Assembly (NCBI GenBank): GCA_009746045.1
Contig: RPFO01000213.1
Location: forward strand, 10,257,858 to 10,321,857
Direction of reading: 5' to 3'
DNA length: 64,000 nt
From: Mesostigma viride
Lineage: Eukaryota > Streptophyta > Mesostigmatophyceae > Mesostigmatales > Mesostigmataceae
Below the pieces are notes generated by a model that did no database searches, had not been told where the DNA came from, and saw only the letters and a list, made by a program, of their open reading frames with translations. Both the position numbers and the translations under genes were made by a program. Shown in pieces: positions 19,920 to 60,222 of this stretch; position 1 is the first letter of the stretch, and every line of letters begins with the position of its first letter.

Positions 19920-20565
19920 TATGATGCCATGTGGTCAAAAAAAATTTTGGGAGTCGGCAGCATGGTAACATGGTGACATTTGCTAGCAAAAAATACCGTA
20001 TTTTCAGCACTTTGTGGCATGTATGCATGTATAAAGACATCAAATGAACTCAGTTGGGCCTGTGACTTTGCACATGTTCTAAACACATCCCATGCAGCAT
20101 GCCCACAAAGTTTCAGGCTGGTTGGATGACAAATAGGTGACAAATGCTAGCATAAATACCCCCCAAATGCAGTTTTTCATGGTTTTCCAAGGGTTTTATC
20201 ACACATATGCATACATAATGACACCAAATGAGCTCAGTTGGAGCTGAAACTTTGCACATGTTCTAAACACATCCCATGCAGCATGCCCACAAAGTTTCAG
20301 GCTGGTTGGATGACAAAATGGTGACTGATGCTAGCAAAAAAAAAAACAAAATACAGTTTTTCTTGGTTTTCCAAGGGTTCCAACACATGGGTGCCTATAT
20401 CAATGAACTCAGTTAAGCCTAAAACTTTGCACAGCTCATAAAAACATCTATGTTAACTGCCCACAAGAGATTCAGACTGTTTGCATGACAAATAGGTGAC
20501 AGATGCTAGCAAACATAGCACAAAAAATGCAGTTCCTAGTAATTGTTTTTCAAGGGTTTCATCCC
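19920..20565. repeat. Diverged 175-bp satellite, about 3.5 copies
   Basis: Copies share words such as CAAATGAACTCAGTTGG, CTTTGCACATGTTCTAAAC, CACAAAGTTTCAGGCTGG and GACAAATGCTAGCA, spaced about 175 bp apart. Divergence rises toward the right. No coding potential is seen. Confidence 0.85.
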
Positions 20566-20747
20566 ATAGTTGCAAGTCAACCATTCCAGTTTGGGATGTA
20601 TAGTCAGGTTCCCAACAACACATCTTGATGATATATTATGTGATATTGCAGGAAGGCAGACTTAGGGGCACACGCCCATGATACAACGTCAACATGTACA
20701 TCAACAACACACACGTAACTTAGCTAATCATCATAATAAAAAGCACA

Positions 20748-21676
<929 letters not shown>

Positions 21677-22021
21677 CCCATCATTCATGCATGCATGCAT
21701 CCACTCATTCATGAACATGCCTCCGTTGGCCAGGGGTTCAAAATGATGCAACAGGCACCAAAAAAGGGAGAAGGAGCCGCCTCCCCAACGTGCCGCCCGG
21801 CGACGGCAGCGATGGGCCCAGGGGGGGAACAGTGCGCTTTGTCTTGTTCGCCGGGGTGAGCCGGCGGGGTGCGGGCACTGTCGCGTTTTATTTAGCCCGC
21901 CCGCCCCAGTCCTTCTCGGAGTGCCTTCTCAGGCCATGGCGTCAGGGTAAGAGTTCGTTTCGCCCGTCGCCGGACGCTTAAACCACTAGACTACGCCGGT
22001 TAATTACGACAAGAAAGCGGG

Positions 22022-49710
<27,689 letters not shown>

Positions 49711-52700
49711 TTCTTATATGTCACGATCGCTTCGTCCCAGCAACCCCGTTGCTGATGAGCAAGAAAGCAGCAGGCTTGTCCAGCTTGCCGACTCCATTTC
49801 CCCCGAAAGAGGGTGACACACGGATGCGATTTAATACCAAAATGGCAGACCGTGCACTTATCACGATGCGTCGCTTATCTCGCATGGCCGCCGTGACGAG
49901 TATATCGCTTACGGACTGCTTCCACCACCGATGAGTGGCCTGATTGCGTTTGCATTATGAAGAAAAACAGATGCACCAAGAAACGCGCATCCCCTGCAGG
50001 CGCGGCAGTTCCCCACTACTAAAGTTCGCATACCCACGACCAACGTCACTTTTTCTACCATCTACTCAATTATCACCTATGGGGCCTGTACAGGAATGCA
50101 CACCAGGTAAAAATCAAAATTTGGGTCAGCCATTCCGTGCCTTTGAATCGTTTCATGCAGGTGTGCATGTGGTTTGTACGAGACGGCGGACCATTGCGAT
50201 CGCATTATCTTGAAGGCACGTGGCACGTAATCGGAAGTCCTGCCTGTCACCAAGGTAAGCGTGCTGGGTATGTGCCAGGCAATTGCTCTCCTAGGCAATT
50301 AGGTAACCGATTCCGGTGCGGATGTTCATTTCGTCTGGCCACCGAAGATACATCACAACGCAACGCCGATGCAGACGTTGGACAGCTTTCCAAGAGCCCG
50401 AATGCCGACACATGGAACTGTGCTGCCTGTGTACTATCAGATAAATCTCGATTGCACAGGCAGCTTGCTTGAAAGACGTCAGCACTCAGCAACCCGGGCA
50501 GCGCAGTGCTGCACCATTTGCCATCCTTGGGCTGGCCAGCAAGATGTATTTTTTACTGTACTGTAGAAACGTGCATGCTTGTTGATGTTTTTGTTTTTGT
50601 CGTCCCACGCCGACTCCCACTGTCCCGTCCCCTCCCACTGTACACGTGTAAACAACCAGATTGCCGATTACCCGGCGACTGCCATGTGGCGAGAATACGG
50701 GCACACACTCCAACCCAGTATGGTACCAAACTATTTCACTGCACCAACAGCGCTGGCACGCTCGTAAATATCGAGGCATGGAAAATTTTGTGAGAAAAGA
50801 CGGCCTCGTCCCCGCCTCGACCTTTTCATTACGTCTGCAGTTCACGAGGATTCATTGTGGCAGTAGCTTTCGATAAGGAAAACTTAACGTTAGGTGGGCA
50901 ATCAGCACGGTGCGACTTTGCATGAAGAAAGAGCTGCTGCAGAGTTCCTAGTTTTGTTATTCGCAGCGAAAATCGAAACCAGGAAAATGTTCTTCCCGGG
51001 TTAAGTCGCTTATAAATGCAGCTTTGATAGTGGTATTTGTACTGACTTTTTCGCATCCTAGTGCACTGTTACTCTGGAATTGATATGTCGACGGGATAAT
51101 TAGGCAACAAGCTGCCCAAGTATGAAGTTAAGAACCTGGATACTATTCTTGAATTTGAAATCTTTTTCAGCTATCTGTACCGTCTCGTGCGCACGTTACC
51201 GCCTTCTTGAGGGCTTTAGGCTGGAAGTATCACGGTGTGGAACGGGGGGCGCTGAGGATATACATGAGGCCAGCAGATAGAAAGCAGAATTAGGTTTTTG
51301 CTAGGAACAAAAGAGTCTCTTAGAAGCACTTGTTGTCACGGCAGATTCGTGTTTTATCTTGTTTCAAGCCGTGGGGGGGACGGATTCTGAGCTACAAGGG
51401 CCTGGCATAAACAAACTAGTTACAAGGGCTGGAGATGACTCAGCAAAGGCGGATACATCGCAAAGGCTGAACGATTTTGGAGCAGTCAGCAGTGGCGCAC
51501 ACTCCCTCATCTTCACCGTGGATTGTTCTCCTGGCCTGTTTCTACAGACAAACCATCTACGTATACAGGGCTCCGCAGCTCCGCATCTGCATGCGAGATA
51601 TGTGACCATAATGTTTGTATGTAATGCGTTAGCAGGCCTGTGCTGCATAACACATACAATAGACCATGCCTCTTCGTGATGCTCCATCACAATCCGCCGG
51701 CATAAAGGGTTGTCTCATTGACCTGAAACTCGTTCAGAAATGTGGCTTGTAGCTCATCGACAAGCAAGTTTCTTAGGAAACTTGAACGCGGGTATATAGG
51801 CTTGTTCTTCAATGTCAATGATTTTATTTCTGGTCAATTATTTACTACGTCAATCATTTATACCATAACTCTAGTAGTGATACAGTGACTGCATCACATG
51901 TGCTTAAAACCCTCCCTGACTGAGTTGGTGGGATGGAGTATATCGATCAGTTTAGCAGTCGATAGCTAGCTAGGGAAATGTGGAGCGAAAACCGCAATCA
52001 GCCTATCTAACTTCGATCTCAGTGTACTAGCTATCACGGTTGTGAGCCCCGCTGCCTGACCTGAGCACTATGTTTACCGTATTTTGTCGCACACGCGTCT
52101 TCCCCCACAGACTTGGGCCGTACTGCACTATGCCGTCATCGTATGCCATATAAACGATCGAATTCAAACGTTCAATCAATGAGAACAATTATTATACAAA
52201 CCAGGTGCCTCAGGGGTGATTGGCCGGATCGGCCGGTGTTGCGACTCTGCTCTCTACCTCCGCCTCTACCTAACCCCCGTCTAATACTACCTAAGTTAGT
52301 GAGGCCACCTCTACTTAATCCCTGTGCGAAAGACGAACGTGACGAGCTGGATCTCAATATGCATTAACATAAGTACTACTATAATATGCCATAGGCCATT
52401 CAACCAAAACCCGTTTACTCCAGGATAACGAAGGAAACACTACTACACTGCCATGACCCTAGCTATATGTGTCAATTCATTAACATACGCCGAGTGCCAA
52501 CACGAGGGGTAGAACGTGCATAAATGATCACCAACGGTCCAGCATGCTCAGGCCGACATGGCCCTCGCCTACAAATGCACAGATGCACGCTGGTCCACTA
52601 CATTCTACCCGAAGGATAAGGACCACTACTAAAGTACGCGGCGCGACGCCAAATGCATCCAATGCACCACGGTACCGGGACAACAGTGTCCACCGGTACA

Positions 52701-52780
52701 AGCTACACGTAAACCTAGGAACGACTGAGGCAAAGGACCTAATTTACGTTCGTAACTGTGACAGATTGTTACGCGACGTA
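49711..52780. other. Sparse intergenic interval upstream of the giant helicase gene
   Basis: The start codon of the helicase gene lies at 49710. A plus-strand open frame from the ATG at 49755 to 49934 (59 residues, MSKKAAGLSSLPTPF...) would be divergent with only 44 bp between start codons; I cannot decide whether it is real. The rest (50-52.8 kb) shows mixed short frames on both strands, none with splice-supported continuity or family similarity that I recognise. Confidence 0.35.
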
Positions 52781-52781
52781 A

Positions 52782-53144
52782 CAGCCGGCCACAGATATTG
52801 AGCCAGATTTGAAGGAATTGAGTGGAAATTGCACCAGCTATAGGGTGTCTCGCTCGCGGGGTAAGGCCGGCCCCTCCCCCTTGCTCCTCACCTTTGACAC
52901 CATGGCGGATAAGATGGAGTTCCTCAAGTGTCGCAAGCGGCTTGGGGGGACCGCCTACACGCTGGACGACGACTTGACCTTGACGCAGCAACAACGGCGA
53001 CGGGAGTTATGGCCGACCTACCTCCAGCTTCGGCAGACGGCGGGGCAGAAGCCGGTCTACTGGAAGGGGGCGGACATCTACGTCGCCCACAAGCCCTGGC
53101 AGGCGACCCCTGCCGCCCCAGCCACCCCAGCCACCCCAGCCTAG
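52782..53144 (+). mobile_element. LINE-1 ORF1p-like C-terminal domain relic (Transposase_22 type)
   Basis: The frame is open from 52782 (after TAA at 52779) to the stop at 53142-53144. It reads a basic start (SRSRGKAGPSP), then LLLTFDTMADKMEFLKCRKR, then ELWPTYLQLRQTAGQKPVYW and finally GADIYVAHKPW. This order (hydrophobic strand, K/M-rich helix, RRELWP helix, then basic strand ending in a K/RPW motif) is the pattern of the C-terminal domain of LINE-1 ORF1 proteins, common in algal and protist LINE elements. The only in-frame ATG (52902) lies inside the domain, and no reverse transcriptase frame follows, so this is a truncated fragment. The C-terminus runs into a (CCAGCCACC)n run. Family assignment is from memory of the motif pattern. 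Confidence 0.55.
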
Positions 53145-54917
53145 GGAATATATAGCAGTAGTGTAGGTCTACTAGAAAGCTTAGTGACGTGGCCATGTAT
53201 GCCTACGTGATGGGCCCACACCCGCCCTTGCAATAGCCGTAGCAATTTCGAGTCATGCTTTGCCCATGCAGGGAGTTACTCCCTGCTGAGAGGCCATGTG
53301 TACCCTAGCTATAGCCTAGCCACATACCTTCCACCCCATATGTCATGCAGGCCTTCTAGGCCCTCTCCTCAAGCCCCCCCTGGGTGCCTGTGCTTGTTTA
53401 GGAGGCATGAACCATCATGGAGGCGCAGGTGCACCTAGTGCACCCAGAGCAGGTGATAGTTGTACATCCTACACCTGCAGGTTGTCGCCCTGATTGTATT
53501 ACAAACCCATAGATGCCCCTTTCTCAGGGCTATGTGTTACATATGCTCCCCACGGAGCTATGATTTTAATTAATTAATTATAGGGTGTCAATTTTATTAA
53601 TTTTAAGTGAGACAACTATTCTTCATAGACGCATGGCATTCCAACGTCGTGGAAGGACTAGGGTAGTTGTCTGAGATAATTGAAATCTACTATATATATG
53701 CAAGGCCTTTTTAGGTATGATACATCATGGTGGTGCAGGTGCACTTTGTGCACGCAGAGCTTGCATGCATGTAGGTTACACCCTACCCTTGCATAAAGTA
53801 ACCCAGAATGTATTAAAAGCCATATGCCCCTTCTCAGGGACATGTGTTTCAATCAATTAATTAATTAATATATCTAGCGTTAAGCCTCCCTGGTGACCAC
53901 ATGGCTTGCACAGGCTACGCCTATACGTCACATGCGCGACAGATATACATGCAGAGCCGCGCCAATCACGGGCATGCAAACTTGGATCCTTGTCAACGTG
54001 ACCAAACTGCAAATATATATGCCCACCCGGCGGTTCCTCCCGTTAGGCGTTTCCATTGGTCGTATCGTAGTATAGAGCTTTGACATGGCTCTGTCTATAG
54101 GTTTATAGCTGGGCGTTTGCTTTGGTTTGAGTGCTTTCACTCTGCTGTAAGTACTTATGTTATTAACAAATATATATGCATGAGCGACTGTTGATACATG
54201 GGATATTGCTGCCTTGGTTTAATAAATAAATAGAAAAATACAGACAATGCGTCGTGCATCTCAAGTCCTTGACGTTGAACATGGACAAACTGGCAAAAAA
54301 CATGCCAAGGTTGGGTGTCCACCTTTCCAAGAATTGCTTGATTCTCAGGGCTTCTGCCACAATGTATAGCACAGGGACATTGTGCAGAGTTGGTAACTAC
54401 TTCACGGTCTCGATGTCCCACAATCCACAAGCAGAAAGGAATAAGTTCCAACTGGCAGGCTGGCCTCTGTAAATAGAGGTATCAGCCTGTTCACCAGGGA
54501 ATTACCTTTTAGTTGTCTCATTGATATACCCAGCCTCTTGGCTTCACGTACGTGACCCCTCGCTTAAGGGGTCGGAAATTCCAAATGTCTAGCTACACCT
54601 GCCCACTTTACCACCCCATGCGGGGCCCCGGGCGTGGCGACCGCGCCCCCAATGCACGCGGCTTTTCAAACTCAGCGCGCGGCTGGGGCGAACCCCCTTG
54701 GGCCACTGCTCGCGGGCGCCCTGGCGACGCTGGGCTATTCATCTTATACTGGCGCGGCGACACCAGCGATTGGATCGTGGAGCTCACCACATTAGGCTCT
54801 GTGGACCGCCGCTGGAGCTGGTCCGGGCTACCCGTCAGCGCCCGCGTGACCTCCAAGGATGCCTTCCTCAACGAATGCTCGCGAGCTAACGACGCTGAAC
54901 TACGGCCAAGAGTGCTG
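53145..54917. other. Intergenic DNA with dispersed internal repeats
   Basis: Two diverged copies of one segment (about 53390-53600 and 53690-53880) share GGCATGAACCATCATGG or its relative, GGTGCAGGTGCAC, TGTGCACGCAGAGC and a terminal TTAATTAATTAAT. They are probably copies of one unidentified non-coding element. The interval has no supported exon. The 3' end of the cyclic-nucleotide-binding gene (stop at 54918) faces it. Confidence 0.5.
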
Positions 54918-57900
54918 CTACCCACCCCCATGCCTCCTCCCCCCCATTCCCCCAGCCGAGGACAGCCATTGCGGGCCCGGCCCTCCTATCGCATCCCCAC
55001 GCACCGCCTGGCTTATGCTATCGCCCGGGTGGTACCCGGCGGCCTTGGCCTGCGCGATGCTGCGGGAGAGGTGCGAGCGGAACGGCATGACCGGGTGGCC
55101 TTTCCCGGACCCATTCTCCAAGGGGACTAACTCCCGAGGACCCTCCCGTCTCGTGAGCCCCAAGCTGGCATCTGCCCCCCTCCCTGTGCTGCCATCCGCC
55201 CCTTTCCCCTCTCCCCCCATGCCCCGCCCACCTCCACCCTCTTCATCGCTCGCATCCGCGTGCGACGGCACAGTGCGACCGAGCGTCCGGGCCCCTTTTG
55301 CCCCCTTGGCCTCCCTGGCCAGTCGGTTGGCCCTCTCGCGGGGGTTCACGTACGGGTTGTACGTGAACCGGCTGCTCTGCGAGACGCGCCGCGCGTCATA
55401 GTACTCCTTCCTGAACTTCCCTTCCTCATAAATGACCTGGAGGACCTCACGGGGGGCATGCCGTAACAAGTCGAGTCGGCTGATGGTGAGCACCCGCACG
55501 GGCGTGGCGGCGTCCAGCACGCGCTCGTGCCGCAGCTCCTTCCACACGGCCGACTCGCCGAAGAAGTTCCCGGGCCCAAGCCGGGCGACCGTGTTGCGCG
55601 CGTAAAACACCGGCTCGGCGGACCCCAGCACTCCGATCGAACGCAGCATGCGCGTGACGTGGCGATGCTGGTCGCCGTTCGGGTCCACATTGTTCAGATT
55701 CGCGGGCGAGGGCATACACTGGGACTCCTCGGGGGTGACATGCCCCGCCCCCCCCGCGGCAGTCGGCTCCCTCGCGTTCGCGAGCCGTTCGCGCATCCGC
55801 TCGCCTTCCTCCCCTGTGGACCGAACCCGGCACTCCCCATCCACGATGATGCACAATCGTGCCTCGGTATCGGGGAAGAACACGTGCCCCTCGGCGTAGC
55901 TCACCAGCCCCGTGAAGAGTGCCAGACGCTCTAATTCGGCTGCCGGCACCGCCTGGAACCCGTGCAGCCGCCGCAGGAACGCCGCGCGCTCGCGGCAGCT
56001 GTCCCTGAACAGCATCTCCAGGGTCTCGGAGAAGGACTCCCGCGGCATCACGAAGATGTGCGCGCGCAGGCGCGTGACCACGCTGGAGGAGCGGGGGACG
56101 TTCGCAAGGAGCGCGATCTCTCCAAACGCATCACCAGAGAACAGCGACGCGATGACCACCGGCTCGGGGGTGGGGGCGGCGCTGCCACCGGGGGTGGGGG
56201 TGGTCCCTAGCAGGTTATTGCTGCTGTTGGTGGGTCCAAGACCACCCAGAGTGGCGGTCGCGTTCGTGCTCCCGTTACCGCCGCCACCGGCGTGGCCTCC
56301 CGATGCCAAGGGGACAGTGCCGGGGGGGGGCTGGATGGTCACGTCTACACGACCGTTGACGATGATGTAGAAGTAATCGGGCGGAGCGCCTTCCTGGCAG
56401 ACTGCGCTCACGGAATTGTTTCAATAAGAAAAGGGGGAAAAAAAAGAGGCGTGAACGAGGGCATCAGTGCCCGACGGTCAGATCATACCACCTAAGTGAT
56501 GGTATTATATCAAATACTGTAGACATTTCTTATATAACATGTGTGGGGTATAGCACATGAGTGGTTATAGGTCAGACGAGCTGCACATGTGATGGTACGG
56601 GATAGCAGGAGGTGGCGTTGTGGTCAGAGTAAGCAACCAAGCACCCTTCATGCTGGCATCCTCGAAAACGATTCCTGGACTCAGGCTGTTGCCTGGGTCT
56701 CCACGCCATCACCATATGCACGACAGGGCGTTGCTGTACCCGTGATGACTGGGGCGCCAATATATGGAAGTGCTAGACCTGGACTCAACATATAGAGAGG
56801 AAAACTTTCAAAAAAGGTGACAAACTAAAAAGCAGCCAATGCAGACAGCTGGCATCGAGCCCCCACCCTTATACCCACCCCCACTCCCACTCCCACCCTT
56901 AACCCCACCCCCACTCCCACCCCCACCCCCAGCCCCACTCTCCTGATCCGCCCCCCCACCCGATCTCTTTTTTCCCACAGACCAACGGGATTGTGATGGC
57001 GCTTTTTGGTGATGTTGATGATGATGTTCATCGGCTCACCACCATGTCTGTGTCCCTCCCAGCGTCCATGGGTCCAGCAGCGAGCCCGACATTCCTCACC
57101 CCAACGAGCCCACAACTCAAATGTGAACACAGAGCCAACAACCATCACTCCCCCTAAAGCAAAAAATGTCCTTGCGAGCTCGGCTCCTAGGGTCAACGCC
57201 TCACCGGTGCCCCCAAGCACCAAAGAATACCAATAATCAAATTGCATTAAATTTAACTGATAAGTTATTTAAATAATAAGCACGAATACCATACACAAGA
57301 CCAGGAAACAGAAGCAACAGGGCGAACAACTTGCGGTCCTTGCCGGCGCACATTTTCTTTTTTCAGTCTGCCGATTCCTTAGCTATTTCTCCCTTGGTGC
57401 TCCTATCCGATCCCTTACCTGTCCTAGTCCTCACGTGCTCAACCTATTACCTACCCCATCCCTCACCTACCCAATGATCCAATGCTCACTTTTTCAACCC
57501 AATCCCTCTCCTCTCCTCTCCTCTCCTCTCCTCTCCTCTCCTCTCCTCTCCTCTCCTCTCCTCTCCTCTCCTCTCCTCTCCTCTCCTCTCCTCTCCTCTC
57601 CTCTCCTCTCCTCTCCTCTCCTCTCCTCTCCTCTCCTCTCCTCTCCTCTCCTCTCCTCTCCTCTCCTCTCCTCTCCTCTCCTCTCCAGTTATCCCATCCT
57701 CGCCTATTCAACCCATAACCTATCGCATCCCTTACCTACCCAAGTATCCCATCCTCGCCTATTCAACCCATAACCTATCGCATCCCTTACCTACCCAGTT
57801 ATCCCATCCTCGCCTATTCAACCCACAACCTATCGCATCCCTTACCTACCCAAGTATCCCATCCTCGCATATTCAAAGCCAATACACATGTTCCTTATCT

Positions 57901-59270
57901 ATCTCACCCTTGGCGTACGTAATCGATCTGTATCTGCAACTATATGATGATCAGATCGATGAGGACTCATCCATCCGATCACTCGCCTACTGGGACCCTT
58001 ACCGATCTCTCCCTTGGCGTACGTCTGCAGGTTGGACACCTCGCATATCGCGCGCTGCAGGACAGGTGGCAGCGTGCCGATGAAGTGGCACACATGCGCG
58101 GCCGCGTCCACCAGCTTGGTGACCTCATCCTCCTTGCGCTTGTTGGGGGGACTGCCCATGCACCCACCCAGGCAACACTACGAAATGGTGAACATTGTGA
58201 GTAAACCGCTACTGTGAGCAAAATATCATTCTGGTTAGATGTCCTCCTGATTGGGGGGGCTGCCCATGCATTCATACAGGTAACATTATTAGTCGTGAAT
58301 AGTAATCGTGAGTAAAGCATCCGTTCGGTATCTATCCTCAATGCACTTGGAGGGGGGCCTGCCATGCGCCGATATACTAGTGACGAATGATCGTGAATAA
58401 CGTACATCTGTTCAATTTGGTTCGATGTCCTCCTTGTGTTAGGACAGGGGCCTGGTGCGCATTCATGCAGTTAGCCTACAGCTGCCATTGCAAGACGTGA
58501 GCAGTTGTCGTGAGTAAAACGTCACTTTAATAAGAGATCAACCGTGCAGTAGGGTGAAGGCTGCCAGATATTCAGCCAAACGGGGGTGCAAGTAAACGGG
58601 GGCCACGCTGCTGACTGTAATGAGCACGAGCTTAACAGGAATGAAGCATCACCCCAGCTAATTAGAATGCTCTTCTCGCTTTTCCTTTGGAAGGCGAGTA
58701 GAAGCGCATGCAGTAGGCTATATGAGATGCCTTTTGATTGGTCTGGCATTGTAAGCAAGCAACCCTAACATGACAAGATTTAATCATGTTGCTGTCAACT
58801 GCTGAGTGACCTTGGCAGGCCAGGCCCTTGACGGAGAGGAAATTACAAGACTTGGAAAAGTAGCTTTGCTCTTGGAGACTCCCTTACGTTTTACAAATAC
58901 GGTAGATCTTCTTCAGGTTGATATTCCTCTGCTCGAGCCCCAGCTGCTCCTTCAGATGCAGATTGAGTTGCTGGCCAGCAACGGCCGTTAAAGTTGCCGG
59001 CGTCCTCGTAAATGGCGTTTTATGCAATGCTGGCGCCACCTCGCCTGGTCTGCCTTCCATCATCGTCCCATTAGGCATCGCATTTTCATAGATCAATGCG
59101 TCCCGTTCCCGTTCCTCTGGTTCTGCGAGCTCGAACGCGTGCGCCCGCAGCTGGAGTAAAACTTTTGTTTGAGTCTCGGTTAGCCCTAGCAAAGGGTCAC
59201 GAGAAGTTAAGCCCGCAACGGGTTGACGGGCTCCCCCTGTCGGAGCTACCGCCGGCATTCCTTTCTTCAT
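54918..59270 (-). CDS. Protein with two cyclic-nucleotide-binding domains (3 exons)
   Basis: Exons 59270-58888, 58151-58003 and 56401-54918 join in frame to 2,016 nt (671 residues). Exon 1 ends AAAAC|GTAAGG and exon 2 begins CAG|TCCC, giving YRICKTPPNKRKEDEV, the usual lead-in to a CNB domain. Exon 2 ends ATCG|GTAAGG and exon 3 begins CAG|TCTGCC, giving YAKGEIVCQEGAPPDYF. The first CNB domain (about 140-315) carries YIIVNGRV and FGEIALLANVPRSSSVV, including the phosphate-binding-cassette Glu and Arg; a Gly/Thr/Asn-rich insertion of about 50 residues splits its beta roll. The second domain (about 325-470) has CIIVDGECRV and FFGESAVWKELRHE but lacks the PRxA-type Arg, so it is probably degenerate. 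No kinase catalytic domain or channel pore is present. The C-terminal about 190 residues are low complexity. The likely role is cAMP/cGMP sensing, as in a regulatory subunit or a Rap-GEF-like CNB protein; the partner is unknown. Confidence 0.8.
57507..57684. repeat. (CTCTC)n pentanucleotide array, CNB gene intron 2
   Basis: About 35 pure TCTCC units. The sense strand of the gene is (GGAGA)n. Confidence 0.97.
57690..57870. repeat. 55-57-bp tandem repeat, about 3 copies
   Basis: The units read ATCCCATCCTCGCCTATTCA, then ACCCATAACC, then TATCGCATCCCTTACCTACC. A related unit occurs left of the pentanucleotide array (57415-57480), so the (CTCTC)n run appears to have expanded inside this minisatellite. 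Confidence 0.85.
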
Positions 59271-60222
59271 TTAGAACACAGAACGACGGAGAGTGAAGAA
59301 GACTTGGCAACCATACAAGTTGCCCAGTAACAGGAGCAGAATTGCGCCAATGTCGACAACCGTGTCATCCATCCTCTGCTACGTCTGAGATCTAAAAATT
59401 GTGCTTACATGACTTTCCAACAACGTCCAGCCAGCAAACTACCGCGCCCTCTGCAGCAGCGGGTTAATGTCGTAATTGCATGCATGGACTTCCTAACACC
59501 GCGGGCGCGGTGAAATATGAAACCTCATTTTTCTTCAAGACATCAAATTATGCAACCTATTATGTTACGGGTAGGAATTAGGTGACCACTTCACCCCATC
59601 CCTCATTCCATTTTGCAACGGAAGGTCACGTTCTACGTTTCCGCACCTCGTACAGGATTTCTCATGCTCGCGAGTGCGCTCCCCGAAATAACATGGACAT
59701 GGGTTGCGCCAATTATTACTGTTGCCTCTTGCCGGGTCACTTCCCCCAAAGAATTACTGTCTACTGTTGGGGTTACAGTCCTCTTTGCCACACTGGAGAT
59801 GGAGATCTGTTCCGCTAGTTCAGGTTCTGGCAAGTGGCAAGCGATGAAATCCGCCGTCGACCGTCCTGTGTGCGCACAGAACTGGAATTATTATCAAGAC
59901 AGTAATTTTAAAATATGAAAATTTTGCTAGATCGAGCCGTACGTCCACGTGTAAATTTGTGCCCGTAGCTTTTTAATAAAAGTTCGTATAAGCCGGGCCT
60001 AAATTGTCCTCAACGTAATCACTAAGCAGTAATGCGACCAGAGCGCTAATCACGACAGAAAATTGTTCTCGCGGAAAGCATGGAGGACACCTGCGAATCG
60101 GAAATTAAGTGATGCCTAGCTCGACGCATAGCCGTCACAGCTACTCTTTGATTGGTTTATTGGTTCATGATGGAAGCAAGGAAGCTGGTTGGGGTTGAAC
60201 CTCGAGTACAATTGCCGTCTAG
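59271..60222. promoter_or_regulatory. Divergent intergenic region between the CNB gene and the large ORF
   Basis: This 950-bp gap separates divergent starts. A plus-strand open frame (59613-59918, 101 residues, with one hydrophobic stretch WTWVAPIITVASC) and an overlapping minus-strand frame are present, but neither has supporting motifs. The interval presumably holds both promoters; none is recognisable. Confidence 0.35.

Noticed and set aside
21950..22015. tRNA-like A box on the minus strand (TAGTCTAGTGG) with a partial GGCGT/ACGCC stem
   Set aside because: The span is about 60 nt, no GGTTCGANTCC B box is present, and no proper anticodon arm can be drawn. At most it is a decayed tRNA fragment.
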